DNA from: Pedobacter sp. HDW13
GTDB lineage: Bacteria; Bacteroidota; Bacteroidia; Sphingobacteriales; Sphingobacteriaceae
Assembly: GCF_011303555.1 (NCBI RefSeq)
Contig: NZ_CP049868.1
Span: 6,138,001-6,202,000, forward strand
Length of the DNA: 64,000 bases
Direction: 5' to 3'
Part shown: one piece after another, positions 56,601 to 64,000 of the stretch
Numbering within the stretch: the stretch's first letter is position 1
How the letters are laid out: each line of letters begins with the position of its first letter
Position numbers and translations under genes: made by a program
The notes under the pieces: generated by a model
The model's database searches: none
Told to the model about the DNA's origin: nothing
What the model saw: only the letters and a program-made list of their open reading frames with translations

Positions 56601-57216
56601 CGGCAAAAGCATAAGTTAAGCTGGCACCATCACCCTGTAAATCGCCGGTGGTTTCCAACTGAAGCGTATTGGCCGATCCGGCATTCGATGGAGCAAGATT
56701 TGCATAAAACGCAATTGCCCTTACCCACGGACCACCATCAATCTGGTATTCGAATGCCAAAAAATCCTGTTGTGGCGTTGTTGACCCTGATACAGATTGA
56801 CTATTCCAGGCAGAACCCTGCCACCCACCCAGATTGTCGGCTGCAAAAAGACCTTTAAATGATAAGCCTGTTTTTCCGGCAATATTGATATTGTTCCAGG
56901 TTACCTGCTGGTTTGCAGCAATGGAGTTATTGCTATTGGTTGGACCTTTATCAATATCTTCAGCAGCGAAAATTTTGGTTCCCTGAAACCCACTATATGC
57001 GCCATTCTGCAAAGCTAGCTGAGCTGGCGTTGTGCGTATAAAATAAGACGCAAATGGTGAACCATTGGAAAATTCAGGAATAGAGTAAGATCTTACTCCC
57101 GTGCTTGGTGCCCCGGCATCCTCAAAGGTGTCGCTCCAAAATTGGGATTGTGCACTTGCCCCAATGCTAAAGAAACAGAGGAGCAGTGCAAAAATTAAAG
57201 TAAAGTTTTTTTTCAT
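47621..57216 (-). CDS. Giant T9SS-secreted repeat adhesin with YDG/MBG repeats (apparent frameshift)
   Basis: Frames 57216-56113 and 55747-47621 are one gene of about 3,198 residues once one base is added to the C-run at 56120-56124, which restores AVLGGNVTAAGSS and opens a reading through 56112-55748. Order: signal peptide (ending GASAQ); a lectin-like N-terminal domain; fibronectin-like modules; one MBG-type unit; ten near-identical 84-residue repeats (about 636-1477, INKAYDGSTSATVTL); fifteen diverged 87-residue YDG repeats (about 1478-2780, DNKVYDGNTTATILTRTL); two MBG domains; Ig-like domains; and a gliding-motility-type C-terminal domain (VLTPNGDGKNDTWVV), the type-B T9SS signal. It should be a surface filament or adhesin. 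PorP/SprF follows. Confidence 0.92.
48872..52785 (-). repeat. Fifteen diverged 261-bp tandem repeats inside the adhesin gene
   Basis: Units of 87 codons, each with a YDGN-type core, LTRTLTGVL, ADVTLTGGTATF and GNYTL or ANYTL. They differ at many sites, so this array is older than the neighbouring 252-bp array. The units alternate in whether they begin GLALTG-like or KDITGNF-like. Confidence 0.85.
52786..55312 (-). repeat. Ten near-identical 252-bp tandem repeats inside the adhesin gene
   Basis: Each unit is 84 codons and almost identical at DNA level; for example TTGGCAGTAATATCGGCAG recurs every 252 bases. Variants such as GCCGCC/ATGCC versus GCCACC/ATACC alternate between neighbouring units at about 54103-55130, pointing to growth by a 504-bp two-unit block. 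Copy number is probably variable and hard to assemble. Confidence 0.9.
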
Positions 57217-57256
57217 AATTCCATAGTTTTAATTGAATTACTTTTTTTTAAAAAGG

Positions 57257-58186
57257 TTAATTTAGAACCCCTGTTTTTTCAGGGTGTAACATGGCATATT
57301 GCATAGCAGTCATGATACCGTAATCTGTACTGAGAATTTCAACAGCTAACTGTTGGTCATCTCTACAGGCTATGTATATCCTTTCGCTTAACGATACTAT
57401 TGTACCGGGCTGATTATCGTGAGACTCGTCCAATATGGAAGCCGTAATTATTTTAACCTGCTCACCTTGTAAGGTAGCATCCGCTCCGCCGTTCCATGGA
57501 TTGCATGCATTAATCAGTGCAACAATTTCTTCTGCTTCCATCCGGTTCCACTTGATATAAGTATCTGATAGTTCCGGTTTTTCATAATAACAAGACAATG
57601 ATTCGTCTTGTGGTTGATTTGGAATGCTGCTGGCAAACTGTAACATATTGGCCATGTTAAGTACAACCTGCGCCATCCGGTTACTTAACTTCACGGTAAG
57701 TTTGCCGTAGGTATCACCGGTTTTGATAGGTACCGGATCGTTAAAAATGATATTGCCCTCATCAAATTTCGAATTCATAAAATGGGCGCATATTGCGGTT
57801 TCCGTTTCCAGATTTTTCAATACCTCAAAAATTGGCATCACTCCCCTGTACTGTGGCAGGGGGCCTGGGTGGAAATTGATAAACTTATCTTTTCCGTACG
57901 ATAAAACGGCTTCATGAAGCAAGAAAGGAAAGGAAATACAGAAAATATAATCAGGCGCAACAGCATCGATCCATTGCCTCATCTCAGACATACTTCTTTT
58001 ATCTGCGAAAGATTTAAAGCCGATGTGATTTTCTTCAGCTTCTCTTTCCAGTGCTTCTACAATATTTTCGGCTCCTTTGCCTATACCGATGCCGCAAATA
58101 AATTTTTCGAATGCAAGCAACTGCAACGATGGGAAAGCAAACTTTCCGCCACATAGTATCAATATTTTTTTCTGCGTTTCCATCAT
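57257..58186 (-). CDS. Formyltransferase-family protein (methionyl-tRNA formyltransferase-like)
   Basis: A 309-residue enzyme of the 10-formyltetrahydrofolate-dependent formyltransferase family. The catalytic triad is visible as Asn104 and His106 in FINFHPGPLPQYRG and Asp142 in SKFDEGNII. A C-terminal domain (from about 205) resembles Formyl_trans_C. The housekeeping methionyl-tRNA enzyme should be elsewhere; family members outside translation formylate sugar nucleotides or amino groups of other molecules, so the target is open. Its ATG overlaps the stop of the upstream binding-fold gene by one base (TAATG), implying translational coupling. The adhesin gene starts 40 bases later. Confidence 0.88.
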   Translation of the reverse strand: MMETQKKILILCGGKFAFPSLQLLAFEKFICGIGIGKGAENIVEALEREAEENHIGFKSFADKRSMSEMRQWIDAVAPDYIFCISFPFLLHEAVLSYGKDKFINFHPGPLPQYRGVMPIFEVLKNLETETAICAHFMNSKFDEGNIIFNDPVPIKTGDTYGKLTVKLSNRMAQVVLNMANMLQFASSIPNQPQDESLSCYYEKPELSDTYIKWNRMEAEEIVALINACNPWNGGADATLQGEQVKIITASILDESHDNQPGTIVSLSERIYIACRDDQQLAVEILSTDYGIMTAMQYAMLHPEKTGVLN

Positions 58187-59336
58187 TAAATACAGGTATA
58201 GCTATTGTACCATGCCGACATGGCATTATCCAGTTCGTAAGCAGACATTTCACTAAAATGCTCAGGTACATCATCGGCTATGCGCTCTATATGCACTTCA
58301 CATTTTCCTTCAGCATTTGCAATTATATTCGCGTGATACAGTGGAGCAATCGAAGTATTGGTTTTAGGATCGAAATAAATCCTCCCCTTGGCCCTTCAAA
58401 TTCGAATTCGTATAGGCCGTTTACAACTTGTGGGATGCTGTTTTTATATGTCTCAATTAAATCCAGTACTTTTAAAGCAATTGAAGCTCCTTCCCAGCCC
58501 AATAATGAGAATAAATTAGGCATTCTACCCGCAGCTGTAATGGTATCCATAAAGGCCTCGTTTTCATCAGACACCAGTTTTTTAGACCATGCAGCAATTC
58601 CTTTGATCTTATTACCAGGATATTCGGTGTCAGCCAGCATCATTTCCTCAAAACCAAAAGGAGGCAGATAAACCGGTAGGTTTTGCCCATCGAACGACTT
58701 TTTGATTCCTTCGAAATACCATTGCACAAAATCGCCACTGAAAATGCTCAACAAAGCACTATCAGGGTATTGCGCCAAATATTCTTTTAAGGGTTCTACT
58801 GTAAATTCTTCGGATCGGAAACCTGTGGCATGATTAAAAGTAATGGCACCACCCTTTTCTTCGAATGCTTTGGAAATACTATAGGTATGGAGGTAGCCAC
58901 CATCGTAGTATCCGGTTACCATACCGGCCGATTTAAGCCCATCATTAGCAGCCTGTTTAGCGGCCAATGAGGCACCCAAAGCATTATGAAGGGAATGATA
59001 AAAGATATTGGGGCAACTGGGCCATTCATTCGGTAAATTAGCGCCTGCATCCAAAACGATCAGCATTTTATTGGCAGCTAAAAAAAGAGGCCTCAGCAGC
59101 TGTGCCATGCGGTGCCCGATGTAGGCAATTACCACCGAAACATTTTCTTCGAGCAAAAGCTTTTCTGCGCTACGGTAGCACTGCTGTTTTTCTGCTCCAA
59201 AACCGATATTTTCAGTAACTATTCTAACGTCACTTCTCCCCTGGTGTTTTAGGCCAGATCGTAATCCTTCATATAAATCAAAACCAATGGTTTGATAGTA
59301 TGTTGATCTGGGTAATAAAATCCCTATTGTTTGCAT
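58186..59336 (-). CDS. Type-1 periplasmic-binding-fold protein without signal peptide (apparent frameshift)
   Basis: About 383 residues when one base is added near the C-run at 58384-58387. This changes a false ending into GPRGRIYFDPKTNTS and a tail ending AMSAWYNSYTCI, with the TAA sharing one base with the next ATG. Without the correction the frame ends at 58323. The fold is that of branched-chain amino-acid-binding proteins (MQTIGILLPRSTYYQTIGF, NVSVVIAYIGHRM, MVTGYYDGGYLHTYSI). There is no signal peptide, so it is probably a cytoplasmic ligand sensor or enzyme-like relative rather than a transporter component. It lies after the collar gene and its terminator. Confidence 0.82.
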
Positions 59337-59349
59337 AGTTACACTTATC

Positions 59350-59380
59350 TAAAAAGAGGGAAGTTTAAAAACTCCCCTCC
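59350..59380 (-). terminator. Terminator or attenuator after the tail-collar gene
   Basis: On the minus strand, GAGGGGAGTT and AACTTCCCTC pair with one G-T wobble, followed by TTTTT (complement of 59351-59355). It lies 15 bases after the collar gene stop and 14 bases before the next gene. It would let the collar gene be expressed more strongly than the binding-fold and formyltransferase genes. Confidence 0.75.
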
Positions 59381-59394
59381 TCTATGTATTTATA

Positions 59395-59952
59395 TTAGTT
59401 TCTGCTTGGGAAAATTCCTTGCGTAGCAATAGAGTAATTGATTACCAGATAAGGGTTCAAAATCGAGAAAGGAAGGCCAGATCCAGCAATATCTGTAGTA
59501 CCTGAAACCTGTGTACCGCCTGTAAATACGTTAGGTGTTGCACCGTTACCCGAAAATATTGAACTGCTTCCTGTAGCCAGATAGTTTCCATCCGCAGCCG
59601 ATTCGTCAGCATTTGCAGAAGAAGCTTTTAATTTTACCTGAAGCGCATTAGCCGTGTGCACGTGTGCTGGCATGTTCGATGTTAACAAAGTTACACTTGT
59701 TGTACCCGCTGCTTCGCCCATTACGTAGTTAGGTAAGCCTGGCCCTTGCCCCTGACCGATAGGCGCACGCCCCTGTAAGTTAGGCAAAGCAAAAGTAGTT
59801 TGTCCGTTACCACCATAAGTAGTACCCAATAATGAAAATAAAGCAGTGTTTTGCGCAATCGACAAAATCTGACCAGCACAGGTCATGTAGCCCCTGGGCG
59901 CAAAATAGAATCCCAGGATTTTAATCTCTCCAATGAATGGTTCTGTAGACAT
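59395..59952 (-). CDS. Phage-tail-collar domain protein (microcystin-dependent-protein type)
   Basis: A 185-residue protein with an N-terminal tail-collar domain: EIKILGFYFAPRGYMTCAGQ, ISQNTALFSLL-like IAQNTALFSLLGTTYGGNG and FALPNLQGRAPIGQGQGPG (residues about 8-75). The C-terminal part (NMPAHVHTANAL, then LNPYLVINYSIATQG) is equally typical of the stand-alone MdpB-like group, which occurs outside prophages. It has no signal peptide and no other phage structural genes surround it. Its role in such non-phage clusters is unknown. A terminator follows directly. Confidence 0.92.
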   Translation of the reverse strand: MSTEPFIGEIKILGFYFAPRGYMTCAGQILSIAQNTALFSLLGTTYGGNGQTTFALPNLQGRAPIGQGQGPGLPNYVMGEAAGTTSVTLLTSNMPAHVHTANALQVKLKASSANADESAADGNYLATGSSSIFSGNGATPNVFTGGTQVSGTTDIAGSGLPFSILNPYLVINYSIATQGIFPSRN

Positions 59953-60130
59953 AATTTTTATTTATATAGTTTAAAAATTGAATTGGTTAAGGATTTTGTA
60001 TTATTCTAATTTGGTGCAACAGGGTTAAAATTATTTTCAGAATGGCGAAGTAAGCTGATAACTGTACAATTCCCTGCTTAAGATTTATAGCACAGTTAGT
60101 ACTATCCGATCTCCTGTTAAATGATTAATT

Positions 60131-60430
60131 TCAGGTAGTTATTTTATTGAAATTTAGAAATCCTGCGACAGCAAATAATAAAGTAGCGATAGGTCCGTTA
60201 TTACCCATATGCTGCTTTTGTAAAAAGCTTAAGCTGCCAAATCTTTTTGAGGTGGAATTAAAGCCCCTGTTAATATCGTAGTGATACATGATATTAGCCT
60301 GTTTTTGATTTACAGATTGGGGAGAAATAGTACGAATTGCTATAGCAAGCGCTCCTGTTGGGCCTGCCAACAAAAGATTATTGCTTAACAAAACGTTCCT
60401 ATCCAGAAAAGAGCGTCTGTAGGTGTTCAT
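60131..60430 (-). pseudogene. Truncated copy of the Tat-exported 5'-nucleotidase-like gene
   Basis: 99 codons match the N-terminus of the protein encoded at 60892-61842 (RRSFLDRNVLLSNNLLLAG versus RRSFLKRNVLLSSSLLLAG), including a QKQANIMYHYDI block and AGFLNF. After NFNKITT the frame ends and similarity is lost, leaving about 30 percent of the full length. The upstream bases are duplicated as well. It is a degenerate partial duplication rather than a functional gene, though a short Tat-exported peptide cannot be excluded. Confidence 0.8.
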
Positions 60431-60891
60431 AAAAAATTCAATATGGGATGATTGTTACTGTAAAGATGGGACAATTTTAGCTATAGTACAAATACTACAA
60501 ATCTACAATTACTTAAACAAACCCTTTCAGTAGATAAAACATTTAAAATAGTATACAAAATAGCCTTTTTAGTAGTTAACAAGCAATATTATTTATTTAT
60601 TGACATATGTCAATATTTACAAAAAAACAAATATTTTTTCTCAAACAACCTTAAAAACCAACACTAATGAGTACAATTAATACTACAAAAAACATCATTT
60701 TAGCCAATAATTAACATAGTGAATAAGTTGGTTTTTACATTTACTCAGATTAGCTGGGAAAGAATTCACAATTAAGCGAGATTCCAGTCCCTTCTAGAAA
60801 GTCATTCATGCTGCCCGTGCGGTAAAATCTAACTTGAATTTCGCTTAGCTCTTACTATGGTAACTTAACCGCTATAAGTGACTCAATTTGA
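60431..60891. other. Duplicated promoter region and spacer
   Basis: The part next to the truncated copy (about 60431-60640) resembles 61843-62060 upstream of the full gene, sharing CATCTTTAC, AATTTTAGCTATAGTAC-like and AGTAGATAAAAC-like blocks. Farther on, TAAGCGAGATTC (60773-60784) and GAATTTCGCTTA (60836-60847) form a one-mismatch inverted repeat close to the 3' end of the full-length gene. No gene is seen. Confidence 0.6.
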
Positions 60892-61842
60892 TTAAGTATT
60901 GTATTTACTATGCTTTGTTTTGATCAGGCTTAAACTTTCGGATACGTGTACAGCTTGACTTGCACCAGGTACGCGTTGTTTCAGATCAACCGAAATTTTT
61001 TGTTTAGTACTATCATATACAAAGCTTACTTGTGATACAGATTGTGCAGCATTATAATTCTGTCCTAATAAAACTTCTTCTTTTTCAGCATTTTTGATTG
61101 CCAGGAGTAGGCTCCGCCCCATTTTGGTGTTACCCCCAATAACCAAATCTACCTTTGTGCTCGATGCAGCCAGATCATGGTTGTTCTCCTTGCCATTTAA
61201 ATCAAAACCTAAATGAGATAAGCAAACCACCAAATCACATGCTTCAACTTCTTTTAAATATTTAGCGATATTGTTTAAAGCCTCAACCGGATCAGATACT
61301 TTTACACCCGTCATTCTAGTTGTTTCTCCAACCCCGGTAACTCCTACCCTATATTTACCATAAGTAATTACCTGATAACTTTTTACAGCCTTTTGCACCT
61401 TTTGATCTTCAAAATGGTAGTTGCAGCTTAATAGATCGAAAGCCATGTGTGGAAGTAAATTGGCAAAAGCATCAATGCCTTGTTTTAAGTCGGCAGCGCT
61501 AAGATTAACCGCATGGTAACCTACCTTATTCATCCATTGGATGGTTTCGGTATGGTTATTTCGATTAAAATTTAAAAATCCACCGGCATCCAACAATAAA
61601 GTAGAAACCAGTTCGTTATTGATGGTAGTTCTTAAAGACTTTAAGCCACCAAATCCCTGGGAGGTTGAATCAACAGCGCCACAAATATCATTGCTATACA
61701 TGATATTAACCTGTTTTTGGTTTAAAGATTTGGTATAGATGGTACGGCTTGCTTTAGCGAGTGAATCAATTGGACCAGCCAATAAGAGACTACTGCTCAG
61801 CAAGACGTTCCTCTTTAAAAACGAGCGTCTATTGGTATTCAT
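60892..61842 (-). CDS. Tat-exported 5'-nucleotidase-like protein lacking metal ligands
   Basis: A 316-residue protein whose N-terminus NRRSFLKRN plus hydrophobic stretch is a twin-arginine signal, so it is folded before export. The body follows the metallophosphatase domain of UshA-like 5'-nucleotidases: SNDICG where TNDxHG is expected, LLDAGGF for DxGD, LSAAD in place of NHEFD, an intact LSHLG, and GGNTK for GGHTH. Thus most metal-binding His and Asp residues are replaced while the scaffold is kept. It is probably non-catalytic, perhaps a binding protein. The C-terminal nucleotide-specificity domain of full-length UshA is missing. A truncated copy lies downstream. Confidence 0.82.
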   Translation of the reverse strand: MNTNRRSFLKRNVLLSSSLLLAGPIDSLAKASRTIYTKSLNQKQVNIMYSNDICGAVDSTSQGFGGLKSLRTTINNELVSTLLLDAGGFLNFNRNNHTETIQWMNKVGYHAVNLSAADLKQGIDAFANLLPHMAFDLLSCNYHFEDQKVQKAVKSYQVITYGKYRVGVTGVGETTRMTGVKVSDPVEALNNIAKYLKEVEACDLVVCLSHLGFDLNGKENNHDLAASSTKVDLVIGGNTKMGRSLLLAIKNAEKEEVLLGQNYNAAQSVSQVSFVYDSTKQKISVDLKQRVPGASQAVHVSESLSLIKTKHSKYNT

Positions 61843-62234
61843 AAAAAGTATAATAAGGATGTTTGTTTCCGTAAAGATGTGACAATTTTACTTATAGTAC
61901 AATCACTACAGGCTTACATTTATACCAAACCCCACCTTCAGTAGGTAAAACACTCAAAATAGTATATTAAAGTAACTTTTTAGTAGATAAGAGAGAGCAT
62001 TGACACCTGTCGATATCTATGAAAATTAGAAAAATAAGTCATTTTAAACCACACAAATCAACACAAAAGAGTATTCTTAGTATTACAAAAAGAATGTTTT
62101 ATAAATAAAGTATGTAATTGGTTTACACTTTTTATTGAGATTAATTGAGTGGTATTTACAATCGAGGGTGGTTTTTATTGTTTTTAGAAAGTATTATTCG
62201 GTTCAATTAAACTATAAACTGCTCCTACATTTTT
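61843..62234. other. 392-base upstream region of the 5'-nucleotidase-like gene
   Basis: AT-rich and without a coding frame. It shares with the region above the truncated copy a TTGT-N2-CATCTTTAC block about 40 bases before the ATG, preceded by a GTACTATAAG or GTACTATAGC block, so the promoter probably lies there. The end near 62234 should include the 3' end of the sulfotransferase transcript; no clear terminator was found. Confidence 0.5.
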
Positions 62235-63185
62235 TTAATTCAGCTTTGTTAACTGCTTCGAAAATTTTTCATAGGCCGTAAGGACATCGGAATAACTTAC
62301 AAGCTTTAGCTTATTATCTCCACTAAACTTTTCGCCCGGGCTTTTACTGTGGTACTTTAACCGCTCAGCCATTTTTTCGTATGCCGATTTATCCCATTGT
62401 ACTACTTTTAGAAAATGCGACAACAGCAATTCTACTCCCCAACTATAATCAAAAAAGGTATTTTTAGGGTGATTAACCAACATAATATCGGCCAGGGTTT
62501 TATAGTAATTTGCAAGCACTTCTGCAGTAAATAAATTAAAGTCCTGATAGTGTTTCTCTTGTACCTCAACCTTTAAAATAGTTGAATTAACCATACCCGG
62601 AACAGCATGTAGCCCCCTTCTTTGATGGTGCGATGCAATAACAGCATTAGGTTCTCTTGAAAGGAAAAAGAATGGTGTACTTGGGTACCACTTCCTTAAC
62701 AAAGGATAAAAATGAATGTGCCAGCTGTCTAGTTTCACGAAGAGTTGTTTATATGCTGGTTTTCTTTTTTGCCCCATTATGGCAATAGTCGATTTAAGCA
62801 AAAGCTCCTGCTGTTCTTCTGTTACAGTAGGATCCTGCTCTTTCATTCGCAAAATTTCATCAATTAACCGAGCCTCAGGAAAAACTATGTTTGTTAGAGC
62901 GGTGGCCAAAGCCTGCGATAATAAAGTTGACCCGCACCTCGATACATGAAAGATGAAGGCATTTGGTGGTATCGAATCGATTTGTTTTGCCAATTCAACT
63001 AAAAAATCTAAACTGCTTGTTGGCAAATATCCTGATCTTTCTTTCATGCGTATCCTGCAAAGCTGAATGGTTTCATCAAAAAAAGGTTCTTGTATATGCC
63101 TATCTTCCAGATCCACCCACAAAAGCTGCCAATCATTTTCTTCGTAAACAAGTTGGTAAGGAATCCAGTTTATTAACGTATTCAT
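62235..63185 (-). CDS. Sulfotransferase-family protein
   Basis: A 316-residue soluble enzyme. The 5'-phosphosulphate-binding loop is FHVSRCGSTLLSQAL (residues about 80-94), a variant of the usual P-x-R-S-G-T/S-T loop, and the 3'-phosphate-binding element FFFLSREPNAVIASHHQRR (about 171-190) has the expected Arg and Ser. Such enzymes transfer sulphate from PAPS to hydroxyl or amino groups. Its ATG overlaps the stop of the hydroxylase gene by four bases (ATGA), so the two are translated together. The acceptor is unknown. Confidence 0.88.
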   Translation of the reverse strand: MNTLINWIPYQLVYEENDWQLLWVDLEDRHIQEPFFDETIQLCRIRMKERSGYLPTSSLDFLVELAKQIDSIPPNAFIFHVSRCGSTLLSQALATALTNIVFPEARLIDEILRMKEQDPTVTEEQQELLLKSTIAIMGQKRKPAYKQLFVKLDSWHIHFYPLLRKWYPSTPFFFLSREPNAVIASHHQRRGLHAVPGMVNSTILKVEVQEKHYQDFNLFTAEVLANYYKTLADIMLVNHPKNTFFDYSWGVELLLSHFLKVVQWDKSAYEKMAERLKYHSKSPGEKFSGDNKLKLVSYSDVLTAYEKFSKQLTKLN

Positions 63186-63921
63186 TCAAGATTTTTTTTC
63201 AATTGCGCGACCAAGTCCCCGGCTGCTGGTGTATCCATTCGCTCCAGTTCTTCAATCATTTTTAAGGTTGTATCCCGATCTAAAGCCTGTCCCTGGCTTT
63301 CTTCTTCAAATTTATAGCCATAGCTTTCGAATAAACGGTCTGTCCATTCATTCCTTAATGCATCAATAACCAAATGTACCCTAACATTTTCGCCAGCATT
63401 AATAATGCTGTGCGTTTGATCAAAATCAATGTACCAGCAGGAGCCTTCTATCAGCCTTAACTGCTCTCCTCCTACTATAAATTTTAGCTGATTATTAGTT
63501 TGAATAGGAATGTGTATCCTCAATGCGCCCCCTTCATAATTACAGCCTCGGTCTCTATGCGGTTTTATTTCTGCCCCGGATGTAATGCAAGCAAACGAAC
63601 CGCTTCTTTAGGGCATTGCCACTCTTCGATGATTGATTTTAAGTAAGGCAATTGATTTAGTAAAGGTGTATCCTGATACTCATCTACCCCGTAGTTGGCT
63701 AAAATATCGTTTTCTCGCCCACTGGCTGAACGAAGTGCAATACTTTGCCAATCCCCCTCGTAATCATTCTTGTTGAAATGATCAACCCAATTTTGTTGTA
63801 ATGCAATGGATAGCTCACTCTTGAGCAACGGAATGTTATATTCCTGGTTAAACTGGATGTATTTTAGCAAGGCCGGGATGTTTTTTTTTGTAATATTAGC
63901 TAAGTGTTTCTTATTGAGCAA
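63182..63921 (-). CDS. Aspartyl/asparaginyl beta-hydroxylase-family dioxygenase (apparent frameshift)
   Basis: About 246 residues when one base is added to the C-run at 63574-63577. This joins LLALHPG to AEIKPHRDRGCNYEGGALR and restores the HxD iron motif; the remaining ligand His is in THSIINAG and the 2-oxoglutarate-binding Arg in GENVRVHLVID. These enzymes hydroxylate the beta-carbon of Asp or Asn residues or of free substrates, using Fe(II), 2-oxoglutarate and oxygen. The frame's likely start is a TTG at 63919-63921; no in-frame ATG exists upstream before a stop, so the N-terminus is uncertain. It overlaps the sulfotransferase gene. Confidence 0.85.
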
Positions 63922-64000
63922 ATATTTAATCTGCTTTTTATCGGTGATGCTTACTTTAGATTAGTTTAAATATTTCTGAAATTGTAATTTTAATCTTAGT

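Noticed and set aside
59395..59952. Prophage or contractile-injection remnant
   Set aside because: Only the tail-collar protein is phage-like; no baseplate, sheath, capsid, integrase or lysis genes occur in the window, and stand-alone collar proteins of this type are common outside phages.
28175..63921. Programmed ribosomal frameshifting at the six G-runs
   Set aside because: The sites occur in unrelated families not known for recoding, lack an obvious common slippery sequence with downstream structure, and all need the same one-base addition; indel in the sequence is simpler.

Overview
The window looks like a chromosomal segment of a soil or freshwater Bacteroidota bacterium, most probably Pedobacter or a close Sphingobacteriaceae relative. 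Supporting signs are two SusC/SusD pairs, an ECF sigma/FecR pair, a type IX secretion (T9SS) type-B adhesin with a PorP/SprF partner, promoters of the form TTG-N19-TAnnTTTG, modest GC content, and many short dispersed repeats between genes. I see no rRNA, CRISPR array, complete insertion sequence or prophage.

Layout. 1-1345: repeat-rich intergenic DNA, a small unknown gene and tRNA-Pro(GGG). 1374-7951: an AraC-type regulator divergent from a SusC-SusD-lipoprotein operon. 8333-20016 (minus strand): a sugar-acid style operon with an RraA-like protein, two secreted GH2 enzymes, an enolase-superfamily dehydratase, an SDR dehydrogenase, an SMP-30 lactonase and an SSS sodium symporter. 20297-27993: a second SusC/SusD pair, here with an STN domain and an ECF sigma/FecR switch. 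28175-31289: a DUF5107/TPR protein. 31795-36552: DUF4242, an FdhF/YdeP oxidoreductase with a small partner and FdhD, and DUF1801. 37101-45592: two flavin amine oxidases, a CinA-type amidohydrolase, arginase, a GNAT-DMT-GNAT operon and a LysR regulator. 46106-57216: an HExxH protein, PorP/SprF and a giant repeat adhesin of about 3,200 residues. 57257-63921: a formyltransferase, a signal-less periplasmic-binding-fold protein, a phage-tail-collar protein, a degenerate 5'-nucleotidase plus a truncated copy, a sulfotransferase and an aspartyl/asparaginyl beta-hydroxylase.

How the genes fit together. The first 28 kb looks like a carbohydrate-utilisation region. Two outer-membrane uptake systems with different regulatory logic flank an operon that could release a sugar and oxidise it through lactone, acid and 2-keto-3-deoxy acid. 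The last 17 kb is a cell-surface region: an adhesin with its T9SS partner, and a collar-protein cluster carrying several potential protein- or small-molecule-modifying enzymes. That collar cluster is the best candidate here for an undescribed system.

A striking cross-cutting pattern: five minus-strand genes carry six frameshifts. They are the DUF5107 gene (twice), fdhD, the adhesin, the binding-fold protein and the beta-hydroxylase. Each is repaired by adding one G to a run of four or five G in the coding strand. This points to systematic homopolymer under-calling in the assembly, and I annotate these as single genes. Real phase variation or decay cannot be excluded from sequence alone.
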